Shown: positions 1 to 9,344, numbered from the stretch's first letter. The stretch is DNA of 64,000 nucleotides from an uncultured Desulfobacter sp. (GCF_963666675.1 NZ_OY762929.1:5366001-5430000); one strand, 5' to 3'. Program-made: numbers and translations. Notes: generated from the letters alone by a model not told the origin.

Positions 1-200
1 CCAAAGGCTCCATGGAATATAACCAGAGACTATCGGAACAACGGGCCCAAGCCGTTGCCAATCAATTAATTTACAATGGCGTTTCCGCCCAAAGGGTCAC
101 AGCTGTTGGGTATGGAGAATCCCGGCCGATCTCATCCGACGACGCCATGAACCGGCGTGTTGAAATCCTCATTATGCCGGTAATGGAAGGCTCATATTAG
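1..200 (+). CDS. OmpA-family outer membrane protein, C-terminal fragment
   Basis: The 5' end lies outside the window; the frame is open from base 3 and stops at 198-200. The visible 65 residues are the end of an OmpA/Pal peptidoglycan-binding domain: the GSMEYNQRLSEQRA helix, then RVTAVGYGESRP and NRRVEI near the end. These motifs place the protein in the periplasm or outer membrane, where the domain holds peptidoglycan non-covalently. What precedes the domain (beta-barrel, lipoprotein or MotB-like part) cannot be seen. Confidence 0.85.
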   Translation, partial: KGSMEYNQRLSEQRAQAVANQLIYNGVSAQRVTAVGYGESRPISSDDAMNRRVEILIMPVMEGSY

Positions 201-243
201 TAATGCAAGACAATTATAAAAAGCACAAAGAGGCATGTAACAA

Positions 244-1461
244 ATGAATCCCATACAATCTTCAGATCGAATGAAAAATGTACATTCGGACATACGCGGT
301 CCTGTTTTTGAAAAAGCCATGGAAATGGTTTCCGCCGGCATCGATGTCCTGAGACTCAATACCGGAAATCCGGATACGTTTGGATTTACCATGCCCGACA
401 GTGTGCGCACGGCGTTAGTCAATAACGTGGATAAAGCCGTTGGATATTGTGATTTAAAAGGCATGCCCGAAGCCAGAAAAGCCATATGTGACTACCATGT
501 CGGCAAAGGTCTTATGGACCTTTCCATGGATGATATATTTATTGGAAACGGGGTCAGTGAAGTTGTCAACATGGCGATGACCACGTTTTTAAATCCCGGT
601 GATGAGATTCTTATTCCATCTCCAAGTTATTCACTCTGGACCAATATGGCCTATATTGTAGGCGCAAAACCGGTGCTTTACCGCTGTGACGAGGCATCTG
701 ACTGGTATCCGGATGTGGCCGATATCCGAAAAAGAATCACCCCTAAAACCCGCGCCATAGTAGTTATCAATCCGAACAATCCAACGGGCGCCTTATATTC
801 CAAAGCGGTGTTGGAACAGATCATTCAGATCGCCAGAGAACACAAGCTGCTTATTTGTTCGGATGAAATTTACGACCGATTGGTGATGGATGACCTGGAA
901 CATGTATCGACAGCGGCACTTGCCCCGGACATGCCGGTTTTCACCTTCAACGGCTTATCCAAGTCACACATCATATGCGGATTTCGATGTGGCTGGCTGG
1001 CCGTCAGCGGGCCCCGGGAGCAAACAGCCGATTTAATCGCCTCTATCACAAAGTTGGCTGCCATGCGCCTGTGCGGCAATGCACTGACCCAGCTTGTGAT
1101 TCCAGCGGCATTGGCGGATGAACAAAGTACAAACGCATTGATTGCGCCCGGCGGAAGAATTTATCAACAAAGGGAGGCGACAATCAACGCGTTGGATCAA
1201 ATTGAGGGGATTACATACGTTAAAAACTCGGCAGCATTCTACCTTTTCCCCAAAATTGATGCCAAAAAATTTAATATTACAGACGATAAAAAATTTGTGC
1301 TGGATTTACTGGAAAGCAAGCATATTCTGCTTGTTGCAGGCAGCGGGTTTGACTGGCCGGAACCCGACCATTTTAGAATCGTTATGCTACCGGAACCAAA
1401 GGTATTGTCCCAGGCAATGCAGCAGATCGGAAATTTTCTCAGTACATATCGTCAAAAATAA
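244..1461 (+). CDS. alaA: Alanine-synthesising aminotransferase, class I PLP enzyme (AlaA-like)
   Basis: The 405-residue protein is a fold-type I PLP aminotransferase and matches the E. coli AlaA pattern along its length (start SDIRGP, GYCDLKGMPEARKA, then SDWYPDVADIRKRITPKTR). Visible active-site residues are the NPNNPTG loop at 176-182, Asp207 and Tyr210 in SDEIYD for the PLP ring, Lys240 in GLSKS for the Schiff base, and Arg248. Expected reaction: pyruvate plus glutamate to alanine plus 2-oxoglutarate in the cytosol. One difference is SHIICGFRCGW after the lysine, where E. coli has TYRVAGFRQGW; substrate preference could differ. It stands alone, 43 bp after the OmpA-type gene. Confidence 0.85.
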   Translation: MNPIQSSDRMKNVHSDIRGPVFEKAMEMVSAGIDVLRLNTGNPDTFGFTMPDSVRTALVNNVDKAVGYCDLKGMPEARKAICDYHVGKGLMDLSMDDIFIGNGVSEVVNMAMTTFLNPGDEILIPSPSYSLWTNMAYIVGAKPVLYRCDEASDWYPDVADIRKRITPKTRAIVVINPNNPTGALYSKAVLEQIIQIAREHKLLICSDEIYDRLVMDDLEHVSTAALAPDMPVFTFNGLSKSHIICGFRCGWLAVSGPREQTADLIASITKLAAMRLCGNALTQLVIPAALADEQSTNALIAPGGRIYQQREATINALDQIEGITYVKNSAAFYLFPKIDAKKFNITDDKKFVLDLLESKHILLVAGSGFDWPEPDHFRIVMLPEPKVLSQAMQQIGNFLSTYRQK

Positions 1462-1476
1462 TTCTTAAACCGTTTT

Positions 1477-1640
1477 AGGCCCAGGGTCGAAATAAAATCG
1501 TCCCAAATATGGCGCCGAATTTTTGAGCCTTATTCAAGTCGCTCGCTTGGGAGCATATTGAAATATGTGCCTAAGGGAGCAACGAAGAAGAAGGCCAAAA
1601 AGGCAAGCCATATGGGAGGATTTATTTTGATCATGGGCCT
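1477..1640. repeat. 164-bp imperfect palindrome (long-hairpin element)
   Basis: The left end AGGCCCAGGGTCGAAATAAA and the reverse complement of the right end, AGGCCCATGATCAAAATAAA, match closely. The pairing continues inward through ATATGGC (1509-1515, with GCCATAT at 1607-1613), a GAGCC/GGCC arm, and a central GCATATT...AATATGTGC. The whole region can therefore fold into one long interrupted hairpin. It lies between the convergent aminotransferase and chemoreceptor genes and has no reading frame. It may be a non-autonomous miniature element or a repeat-type non-coding element; other copies in the genome would decide. Confidence 0.6.
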
Positions 1641-1691
1641 TAATAGCTGTTTTTTACTCTAAACAGGTATATCGAATGAGTTGTAACAGGT

Positions 1692-1726
1692 CATCCCCGC
1701 CCGGCCGACAAGGACGGGCGGGGATG
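1692..1726 (-). terminator. Strong hairpin between convergent genes
   Basis: CATCCCCGCCCG (1692-1703) pairs perfectly with CGGGCGGGGATG (1715-1726) across an 11-nt loop, extended by CAGG/CCTG. It sits directly after the chemoreceptor stop codon. No T-run follows on either strand, so it may act as a 3' mRNA-stabilising structure rather than a classical intrinsic terminator. Confidence 0.5.
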
Positions 1727-1733
1727 TGCCTGA

Positions 1734-4079
1734 CTAAAAGTCCTTAAATTCATCCCCATCATCAAACGAAATCTGATCAGCGCCAAGCGATTTAGGGGCG
1801 TGGGTCAGTTTCATCCCGCCCGGTGAACCGAACTTGGGCTTTACCGAAATCTTTTTGACCGGCTGCCGTCCGCCAAAGCCGCGGCTCGAATTTCTCTTTC
1901 CAGTCACCAGCAGCACAAGATCGTCAACAAAATCCTTCAGTTGTTCTGCCTGGGCACTCATTTGCTCTGCAGCGGATGCGGATTCTTCTGAATTGGCGGC
2001 ATTGCGCTGGACCACACCGTCCATTTCAGCAATGGCCGTATTGACCTGTGAAATGCCTTCGGACTGCTCTTTGGAGGCTTCAGATATTTCAGCCACCAGT
2101 TGGGCCACCTTTTTGGAACTTTCCGTTACCTGGGTGAATGCCTCGTTGGTGTTGGCGGCAATCCTGGCCCCCTCATGGACCTTTTTTACAGTACCATCAA
2201 TCAATTCTGCCGTGTCCTTGGCTGCATCCGCCGCCCGCATGGCAAGATTTCTGACCTCATCCGCCACGACAGCGAATCCGGCACCGGCTTCTCCGGCCCG
2301 GGCGGCCTCCACTGCCGCATTCAAGGCAAGCAGATTGGTCTGAAACGCGATCTCGTCAATGGTTTTGATAATCTTTGATGTCTCCTCACTGGCTTTGGAG
2401 ATATCTTCCATGGACAAGGTGAGTTCGGTCATGGACTTATTGGCCCCGGCCACAACCCCATTGGACTCTTTCATTAATGAATCGGCATTGGAGGCATTTT
2501 CCGCGTTCCGCTTTGTCATGGAAGCCATCTGTTCCATGGAAGAGGAGGTCTCTTCAATGGAGGCGGCCTGCTCGGAAGAGCCTTCAGCCATGGATTGGCT
2601 GGAAGAAGAGACCTGGTTAGCGGCAGCGGCGACCTGCTCGGCGCCTTCACCCAACCCCGTACTGATCCGGGTCAAAACACGGATAATTCCTTTGGCAATG
2701 ACAAAGGCCAGTAACACGCCGGCAATAATGGCAATGACTGCAATAACAGCTACATTTCTCTTGGTGCCTGTGGCGGCTTTCAGCATGGCCTTGTCCGTGA
2801 GCATATTTTTCTTGACCTCTTGTCTGAGATCGCCTAAAAGCGCCTGGACTTTTTGCAAATTGGGTGTGGCCTGGTTTGCATAAATGGCGGATGCCCTGGA
2901 CTGTCCTTCCAGAAGGGCCTGGGCCTGGTGCTGAAATTTATTCAGCAGTTCTTTGGTTTTATTCAACATCGGCAGGGATTGATTTTGAAATATCTCGATG
3001 GCCCTTTCCCGTCCCCTCATCAGCTCTTCTTCGTACGCAATGGCCTGGTCAAAAAGTACGGCAACCGCTTTAAGATGCCCTTGTGTTTCCGACGTAAAAA
3101 CAGCCGCGGCAGCCTGTATATTTCCTGATTTTATAAAATTGTTGATTTTAACGGCACTTTCGTGCAGTTCCCGGTGGGGTGCCTTTACTTGATTAAAAAT
3201 AGATCTAAACCGGTCATTTTCAGCCATGAGGCGGGAAGTTTCCTCTGATGCCAACCACTTTCCAAACCCGCATTTTTCGGGATCGGTTTCCACATTAAAG
3301 GGCGTCTGGGTTATGATGCCGACGCTGACCTCTTCGGCCCATCGCCTGTGGTCGTCCAGCCTCATGCGCAGTGTATTGCGCAGCCCGGCATGAACTTGGC
3401 GATAAGCTTCAATGAGGTTCTTTGCCGAATCGTGAAGCTGTTTATGGGGGGCTTTTATCTCCTCCATGAGGGTCGCCAGGGTTGCATCCGATGCAGCCGT
3501 TTTAGCTGCCGAATCACTGTAAAGCCATTTGCCGAAGGCACACAGTTTGTGATCGGTCTGCACCTCAATGGCCGGTGCATTTTCCAGGAGGGCCTTCTGA
3601 ATTTTTGCGGCCCACGCCAGGTGATCTACCAGCTTGTTTGCAATGAACCCCGGCAGCGACGGATCTGCCGGGGTAAACGCCGCATCAATGGCAACGGCGG
3701 ATTCATGGAGCAGACGATGGGGTTCTTCGATCTCCTTGAGCAAAGGTGCCAGGGAAGGGACCAGGGCCTCGGCGTCTTTCCGGCCTTGACCGTAAAGCCA
3801 TTTACCGAACCCGCATTGGGTATGATCGGTCTGCACAGTCAATTTTGTAACCGCCGCATCGGTTAAAAGAGCATTGACCTGCCCAATCCAATTCAGGTGA
3901 TCCACCTCCTTTTGGGCCAGCTCCCGGTCCAGGGACTTGCCGTCAATGACTTCGGATGCATTTTTGACAATTCCGCCGACGCCTCTGAAGCTCAATACCC
4001 CCAGCACGACCAGAAGAATGATCACAATGCCGAAACCAATGGTTATTTTTTTTCCAATGGTCAATTCTTTCCAGTTCAT
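1734..4079 (-). CDS. Methyl-accepting chemotaxis protein with three tandem CZB zinc-binding modules
   Basis: The 781-residue chemoreceptor has an N-terminal membrane helix (about 12-30), a large sensory part, a second membrane helix (about 445-467) and a C-terminal signalling domain with the hairpin tip around IDEIAFQTNLLALNAAVEAARAGE. The sensory part holds three CZB repeats (about 60-128, 153-218, 244-309), each with DHxxW, CxFGKW and PHxxLH. The ligand set is His61/Cys89/His121/His125, His153/Cys180/His212/His216 and His244/Cys270/His302/His306, the 3His-1Cys pattern of zinc sensors. The C-terminus EFKDF resembles the pentapeptide tether for CheR/CheB. AGGAGG immediately upstream supports the ATG at 4079. 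The ligand is likely zinc or a zinc-dependent oxidant signal, by family inference. Confidence 0.9.
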   Translation of the reverse strand: MNWKELTIGKKITIGFGIVIILLVVLGVLSFRGVGGIVKNASEVIDGKSLDRELAQKEVDHLNWIGQVNALLTDAAVTKLTVQTDHTQCGFGKWLYGQGRKDAEALVPSLAPLLKEIEEPHRLLHESAVAIDAAFTPADPSLPGFIANKLVDHLAWAAKIQKALLENAPAIEVQTDHKLCAFGKWLYSDSAAKTAASDATLATLMEEIKAPHKQLHDSAKNLIEAYRQVHAGLRNTLRMRLDDHRRWAEEVSVGIITQTPFNVETDPEKCGFGKWLASEETSRLMAENDRFRSIFNQVKAPHRELHESAVKINNFIKSGNIQAAAAVFTSETQGHLKAVAVLFDQAIAYEEELMRGRERAIEIFQNQSLPMLNKTKELLNKFQHQAQALLEGQSRASAIYANQATPNLQKVQALLGDLRQEVKKNMLTDKAMLKAATGTKRNVAVIAVIAIIAGVLLAFVIAKGIIRVLTRISTGLGEGAEQVAAAANQVSSSSQSMAEGSSEQAASIEETSSSMEQMASMTKRNAENASNADSLMKESNGVVAGANKSMTELTLSMEDISKASEETSKIIKTIDEIAFQTNLLALNAAVEAARAGEAGAGFAVVADEVRNLAMRAADAAKDTAELIDGTVKKVHEGARIAANTNEAFTQVTESSKKVAQLVAEISEASKEQSEGISQVNTAIAEMDGVVQRNAANSEESASAAEQMSAQAEQLKDFVDDLVLLVTGKRNSSRGFGGRQPVKKISVKPKFGSPGGMKLTHAPKSLGADQISFDDGDEFKDF

Positions 4080-4437
4080 CCCCCCTCCTTTGACTGAACA
4101 CTTTTAAGATGTTTTAATATCGTGGTAAAAAATACCTATATCTCCAATTATTATCACCGGGACACGACCGAAATGACGCTATCGCGAAAAATGTTTACTT
4201 TTTTTACGCGATGAGATGAAAGATCTACAGGGTAATATCGTATTTAAATTATAATTTATTCCCAACACCGGAAAAATGTCGGGGTAATGGTATTTAATGC
4301 AATTGATTTATCAGGGATAAGTAACATATATACTACACAAATCGATATGGAAACACAAGAATCCAATGGAAATGAATAAAACAGGATAATTACAGGCTCA
4401 CGATTGAAATTTATTGGATAAAATGCAAGGAAAAAAC
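4080..4437. other. AT-rich divergent intergenic region
   Basis: This gap separates the divergently transcribed chemoreceptor and radical SAM genes and must hold both promoters. No convincing sigma-28 (flagellar-type) or sigma-54 box was found by eye, and no reading frame or strong hairpin is present. Confidence 0.4.
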
Positions 4438-5313
4438 ATGAAATATGAAGGTCCCATATATCGGCCCCCCAGTGAAGCCGATTCTCTTTTAATCCAAGCC
4501 ACGGTGGGATGCCCCCACAATAAATGCACGTTTTGTACGATTTATAAAAATGGGACGCGTTTTAAGATCAGGCCGGTTCAAGAGATTAAAGCGGATATGG
4601 ATACCGCACTCAAAATGTATGGGCCCAATGTCAAAACACTGTTCTTCCCGGCGGGAAACACCATTGCCATGAAAACCGATGACCTGGCTGACATCTGCCG
4701 CTATGCCCGCAACGTGTTTCCTGGTTTGCAACGAATAACGGTCTACGGCTCCTCCCAATATATCCACATAAAAGGGCCGGACGGTTTAAAACAATTGGCG
4801 GATGCGGGGTTAAACCGGATCCATGTAGGTCTTGAATCCGGTAACGATGATGTGCTGCGCCATGTGAAAAAAGGGGTGGATGCCAAACGCCAGATCCAGG
4901 CAGGTCAATGGGTGGTTGCCGCCGGCATAGAGTTAAGTCTATATGTTGTATTGGGGCTGGGCGGTATGGAATTAACAAACGCACATGCAGAGGCAACGGC
5001 AGAGGCCTTCAACCAGATTAATCCGGACTTTATCCGGCTTAGAACCTTTGTACCCAAAATCAACACCCAAATGCTGGAAGAAGTTGAGTCCGGCAAATTT
5101 AAAATGCTCGGCCCACATGGTATTTTAGACGAGACCGAACGATTGATTCGACAGTTGGACGTCACTTCCTACCTGGCCAGTGATCATTACACAAATTATA
5201 TTAACGTCCACGGTAAACTGCCTGAATCAAAAACCCAGATAATCAAACAGATTCAAGCCGCACGTCAGCAACCCGAATCAACATTTCGACCTTTTTTTAT
5301 TGGAGAGCAATAA
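4438..5313 (+). CDS. Radical SAM protein with CX4CX2C cluster motif
   Basis: This protein of about 291 residues begins MKYEGPIYRPPSEADSLLIQ and carries GCPHNKCTFC, a CX4CX2C spacing in place of the usual CX3CX2C; this variant is typical of a small uncharacterised radical SAM family. The later segments AGLNRIHVGLESGNDDVL and YVVLGLGG are the SAM-binding barrel strands. The three cysteines should bind a 4Fe-4S cluster that cleaves S-adenosylmethionine; the substrate is unknown. I chose ATG 4438 because AAGGA lies 6 nt upstream; an in-frame TTG at 4414 is less likely. It ends just before a strong terminator and the first tRNA-Glu remnant, so it marks the chromosome side of the islands. Confidence 0.8.
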   Translation: MKYEGPIYRPPSEADSLLIQATVGCPHNKCTFCTIYKNGTRFKIRPVQEIKADMDTALKMYGPNVKTLFFPAGNTIAMKTDDLADICRYARNVFPGLQRITVYGSSQYIHIKGPDGLKQLADAGLNRIHVGLESGNDDVLRHVKKGVDAKRQIQAGQWVVAAGIELSLYVVLGLGGMELTNAHAEATAEAFNQINPDFIRLRTFVPKINTQMLEEVESGKFKMLGPHGILDETERLIRQLDVTSYLASDHYTNYINVHGKLPESKTQIIKQIQAARQQPESTFRPFFIGEQ

Positions 5314-5366
5314 AAAAGAAGAGCAGTGCCGGAACAACCCGACAAATTATTATGCCCATAAAATCA

Positions 5367-5402
5367 AAGAGCCTTCGACAAATGCCGAAGGCTCTTATTT
5401 TT
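5367..5402. terminator. Bidirectional intrinsic terminator at the island edge
   Basis: AAGAGCCTTCG (5367-5377) pairs with CGAAGGCTCTT (5386-5396), followed by ATTTTT on the plus strand. It can end the radical SAM transcript. It lies next to the tRNA 3' remnant, so before island insertion it probably also ended tRNA-Glu transcription from the other strand. Confidence 0.8.
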
Positions 5403-5419
5403 AAATGGCGTCCCCAAGG
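5396..5419. other. tRNA-Glu 3'-end remnant, putative outer att site of island A
   Basis: TGGCGTCCCCAAGG (5406-5419) is identical to the 3' end, including CCA, of the tRNA-Glu at 28659-28736 (antisense strand shown). The preceding TTATTTTTAA also matches the flank of the intact tRNA. The core is only 14 bp, short enough to need caution. It sits where non-core genes begin and fits a serine-integrase half-site. Confidence 0.5.
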
Positions 5420-5782
5420 ATACTCTCCGTTTACCCCAATTCCCAAATAACCCTTACTGCCAAACGCAGTTCTTTCGCATTTCAATCCTCTGAACCAGAT
5501 GGCTTCCTGAAAGAAACACAAATTAGAATCAGATAATGACCGTTCTATCGTCCATATTTTTCTGGCCATACGCATAAATATAAAAAGTTATTTATCGTGT
5601 ATCTCGGGTACCTTGGAGCATGTAATTACACTGTAATTTTGTAACGGGAATCTTGTCACAACCTAAAATCAATGCATGGCACAGTGTAATTATCTCGTTA
5701 TTACAACAAGATAGTAATTCTGTAGTTGTAATCAGATTCATCGATAGTAATGTCATCGAAATTAAAAAAAATCGCTTTTTCA
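5420..5782. other. Non-coding left part of island A
   Basis: AT-rich sequence without a convincing gene. A short minus-strand frame at 5592-5783 has no ribosome binding site or recognisable domain and is probably chance. No clear repeat or promoter was recognised. Confidence 0.35.
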
Positions 5783-6646
5783 CTATGTTTTTTGAAGAGT
5801 AAATATTGAAGTAAGAATTGCTAATTGTTCTGGTGTCATTGTTGAATACGGATAAGCTAAATTTAATGACTTTACAGATTTACGCGTATCTTCATGAATA
5901 TCTGCTTCTTCATCAACTATTCTATACCCGGTCTCAACAAAAAGACCATTGTATTCGTGATGTCGCATTCTATTTTCCCCATCTTTGATAAACCAATTAA
6001 TCAAAGCGTGCTTTTTTTTGTCCCAAGTTAAAAAATTAATCCTGGATATTGACTTATCATAATGCTCAAAATGGTCTGAATGGTCGATCAGGTGGACCAT
6101 AATACTATTATTTGACATCTTTGATTTCAAGCTCAACAATAAATTGTAAATAGCATTTTTCGGAATATGTTCGAAAACAGTATGCGACAGCACGATATCT
6201 AATAATTTATCATCAATCGTTGAGGGGTTAAAAGGAGCCAAATACTCAATAGGTAGAGAGTTCAAGCTGTGAGCGCTCTGAATAAACTCGTCTTTCGGAA
6301 AACGACTTTTCAAATATTTTAACGTTGCCTTAAATGTTATTTCATCCATATGAATATTCAAATCAGACATATAAACTTTTTTGGCCCCATCGCGTAAAAG
6401 CAATATAGGTATTGTTGGGAACCAACCGGAACCAATTTATAGAATAGTTGAGTTTTCTATTCTTTTTCCGGCCTTACATATTGCCGATTTAATCCGCTCA
6501 TAATTATTGATGGTCAATTCCATATTGTCAGGGTTAGGGGGATAACCGAATAAATGCCTTTTTATTTTTCGTAGATTATCTGCAAAAGGTATTCTCCCAA
6601 CGATAGCCTTTTTAACCAATAAATTTTTCCATTTCATAATTTTCAA
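5783..6646 (-). pseudogene. Class I SAM-dependent methyltransferase, interrupted by one ochre codon
   Basis: One frame of 288 codons runs from ATG 6646 to the stop at 5783 and is interrupted only by TAA at 6437-6439 (codon 70). Around it the protein reads STIL-stop-IGSGWFPTIP, where the stop replaces the acidic residue normally found in motif I (LExGxG) of SAM methyltransferases; GAA to TAA is a single change. Downstream, MSDLN and DIVLSHTVFEHI match motifs II and IV. The substrate is unknown. The separate downstream frame from 6403 lacks motif I and should not be active. Confidence 0.7.
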
Positions 6647-6911
6647 AGCCGACCAGCAAAATAATTGAATAATATTATAACCAAGCCCATATTTCCTTTA
6701 CCTCATATTTAATAAAATCACCTTTGTAAATAATTATTCAGAATAATTTTGAATAAAATGAACTCATGCATGTTCGAGCTTTGTAAAAGCCTGGAACTAT
6801 CGCCTTGACCACCCTCTGCTTCGATCAGCAGAAAGCGTATATGCAGGCAATATATTAAAGCCCCCCCCCTATTAAAATCGGTTCATAACCTCAAACAACA
6901 AGGAGACAACC

Positions 6912-7172
6912 ATGCTTACCCACATTAGCCAGACCAACACCTTAAAGCGTTATTCTCAACCCATGCCACCATGCCCACTCCCAGTATCTTACAGGAGGGA
7001 AGAAGAACCACCCATGACTCCAAGGCAATATCAATACATCCTGCACCTGGCAGGGCTTCGGCACATGAAAATAAAAGCCTTGAACAGGCTATGTATTAAG
7101 TCATTTAACGCACATTTGAGTAAACTGGATAGAGTATGTGCCTCGCGGATAATACAGGCCCTAAATGGATAG
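6912..7172 (+). CDS. Small protein with C-terminal helical DNA-binding-like motif, function unknown
   Basis: 86 residues; AAGGAGA 7 nt before ATG 6912 is a good ribosome binding site. From residue 35 the pattern MTPRQYQYILHLAGL...HLSKLDRVCASRIIQAL resembles the short RQ..L..LAG...L..L...AS.II..L helical tail found in phage and plasmid single-strand annealing or regulatory proteins. That resemblance is weak and gives no firm function. It precedes the polymerase-like gene in the same direction and could belong to its replication module. Confidence 0.5.
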   Translation: MLTHISQTNTLKRYSQPMPPCPLPVSYRREEEPPMTPRQYQYILHLAGLRHMKIKALNRLCIKSFNAHLSKLDRVCASRIIQALNG

Positions 7173-7521
7173 CCAGGCCTTGACAAATCCAATTTTGTGC
7201 TTATATTCGGTTGGCTTGAAAGTAGTAATTCCAGACACTGACGTCCGTTGCAGGACCGGTCAGCCTTTTCAGAACAGGTGAAAAGCAATCCTCAAAGAAA
7301 GAACAATCCTTGAGGATAAAGAGCCAACGGACGCAGTTAAACCGAGTAACGGACAACAGACGGCCATCAACCCGTCAACCCATCTTGTCCTCCCTTGCTC
7401 ATAAGACAACTAGCGCCATTAGTAATCCCTTGAACAGGTGATTGTACCCTGAACAGGTCAGGGAGTGGTGCGTCATATGAGAACAAGGGCTTTTTTATGC
7501 CCAAGCATGAAAGGACAAAAT
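7173..7521. other. Non-coding region with repeated GAACAGGT motif and small hairpin
   Basis: GAACAGGT occurs at 7272-7279, 7432-7439 and 7451-7458; a related GAACAGGC lies at 7082. ATCCTCAA/TTGAGGAT around 7289-7316 can form an 8-bp hairpin. The region lies directly upstream of the polymerase-like gene, where an iteron-type origin or operator would be expected, but the copy number is too low to call one. Confidence 0.3.
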
Positions 7522-9153
7522 ATGTTCGGTACTTTAGTCGACAGGTCACTATTCCTGTCAAACCCCAATATTTTCAAAGCATTCTCCACCATCGTCGGAT
7601 CAGGCACCTGGGTGCGGGATGCGTTCGATTTTGATGTCTACACTTCCAAATCCAGGGAACTGCGCCGATTAGTTTCGCAAATCTACGATGAGGTCGCCCA
7701 GGAGATACCCATCTCCAGTCCGTCCAAAACCCGGGACGTCATCAAAACTACCCTAATTAATCTGTGGATTACGGCATACCTACACAAACCGGTGCGATAT
7801 TCTCGGGACAGGTCGTTCTATACGTCTGCCAGACGTTACGGTCGCCTATTCCTTAAATATGACCGTCTGATACCGGTAATTGATGCCCTGGAGGGCCTAG
7901 GCTACCTGGAGCAGAGAATTGGGTTCAAGGTCTGGGACAAAGAAATCGGATTTCAGACCCGTATGTGGGCTACCGACCGACTGGTAGCAAAGTTTGAAAA
8001 AGCAGGCCTTAAAAATCCCGGGTTCTTCACTGCCAGTCGCATAAATGAATATATAATCCTGAAAGATACCCAGGGCAGAAAAGTTCAATACATAGAAACC
8101 CAAGGCATATCCCGGCGCAGAAAACAATTAACAAAGTATAATAATCATATTAATAACAGTAGGATAACGGTAGTACTCAACAGTCAAGAACGGATAACAT
8201 ACAGATTTCTTCTACTATTCCTTCACAGTTATGTCATCAAAGGTATGGTCAAGATAGTATCAGTCAAACAATACCAAACTGGTACCACAAGACAGTACTC
8301 AGACAACTACAATCTACTACAACAGTATCACTATATATATACCACCATGACACAGAAGAAACAGCCGAACCATTCGCCAGTCGGCACTATTGACGATTCA
8401 TTCAGCATTGGCCTGTTTATGGATTTTGTAGGTGATATCAATACATTCGCCAGGGGCTTTTCAAACAAGGACCATGCAGAGGGATTCCTGAACCAGGAAT
8501 ACGCGTTACAGGAGTTGGGGATTGAGCGTTTGGAGTTCCAACTCATGGATGAGGAATTACACCGGGTATATAACAGGTCTTTCAACTACGGTGGCAGAGC
8601 CTATGGCGCATTACATCAAAATCTTCCCAGGGACTTGAGACCGCTTATCCATATCGATGACCAGCAGACAGAGGAACTGGACTTTTCGGCCCACCACATC
8701 AGGATGCTGTACCACATGCAGGGGCTTGATTACCGCCCGGACCCGTACATAGCCTGCGAAGGTAAAGCCATGCGAAACCAGTATAAGTCCGTTGCCCTAA
8801 TCGCCATCAATGCCGCAAACACCAGGGAAGCATCAGGGGCCATCTATGATGACCTCAAGAAACATGGGCTCCCGCTGCCGACTAGATCCAAGCCCATCAA
8901 AAGCATGATTGACATCTTCAAGATGACCCATGAACCGATCCGACGACACCTGTTCTCGGGTGTAGGCCTGGAACTTCAGAACAAGGACAGCGACATCATG
9001 AATGCCATTCTGGTACGGCTTACGGACATGGGTATTGCGGGTTTACCAGTTCATGACAGCGTAATCGTCCAGGCCCGTCATAAGGACATCCTGGGAGCCG
9101 TAATGGTAGACGAATACAGGCAACTGATGGGATTCGAACCCGTCATTAAATAA
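7522..9153 (+). CDS. Family-A DNA polymerase-like protein of an integrative element
   Basis: About 543 residues from ATG 7522 (AAAGGA upstream); an in-frame GTG at 7465 would add 19. The C-terminal third carries a polymerase A palm signature: motif A LDFSAHHIRMLY, motif-B-like RNQYKS, and motif C GLPVHDSVIV (His-Asp). The order and spacing follow PolA, but the thumb, the full fingers YG motif and exonuclease domains are absent. The N-terminal half (YSRDRSFYTS...VIDALEGLGYLEQ...) is shared with the frameshifted homologue at 25787-27173. A segment of roughly 125 residues in the middle, rich in Tyr/Gln/Thr, has no counterpart there. Probably an element replication or priming protein; activity is inferred from the motifs only. 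Confidence 0.6.
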   Translation: MFGTLVDRSLFLSNPNIFKAFSTIVGSGTWVRDAFDFDVYTSKSRELRRLVSQIYDEVAQEIPISSPSKTRDVIKTTLINLWITAYLHKPVRYSRDRSFYTSARRYGRLFLKYDRLIPVIDALEGLGYLEQRIGFKVWDKEIGFQTRMWATDRLVAKFEKAGLKNPGFFTASRINEYIILKDTQGRKVQYIETQGISRRRKQLTKYNNHINNSRITVVLNSQERITYRFLLLFLHSYVIKGMVKIVSVKQYQTGTTRQYSDNYNLLQQYHYIYTTMTQKKQPNHSPVGTIDDSFSIGLFMDFVGDINTFARGFSNKDHAEGFLNQEYALQELGIERLEFQLMDEELHRVYNRSFNYGGRAYGALHQNLPRDLRPLIHIDDQQTEELDFSAHHIRMLYHMQGLDYRPDPYIACEGKAMRNQYKSVALIAINAANTREASGAIYDDLKKHGLPLPTRSKPIKSMIDIFKMTHEPIRRHLFSGVGLELQNKDSDIMNAILVRLTDMGIAGLPVHDSVIVQARHKDILGAVMVDEYRQLMGFEPVIK

Positions 9154-9344
9154 CACCGCCAAAGGAGGTGAGACAACACCCATCACGGCCGGGAGCTTAA
9201 TCATCAGGCAGGCTCCCTGCCATAACTGTACAACCTGCTCCAAGCATCTGTTCAGGCCCCTTCAAGTGATCGGGGCCAAGGGGAGGCGTCTCCGCAAGCC
9301 GGTAGATAGGCTACCGGGTAACCGCCGGATGTATGGAGGCGCTG

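Noticed and set aside
5592..5783. 63-codon minus-strand frame next to the methyltransferase pseudogene
   Set aside because: It has no ribosome binding site or recognisable domain and lies in AT-rich DNA where chance frames are common.
7272..7458. Iteron origin of replication
   Set aside because: Only three irregularly spaced GAACAGGT copies; too few to call.
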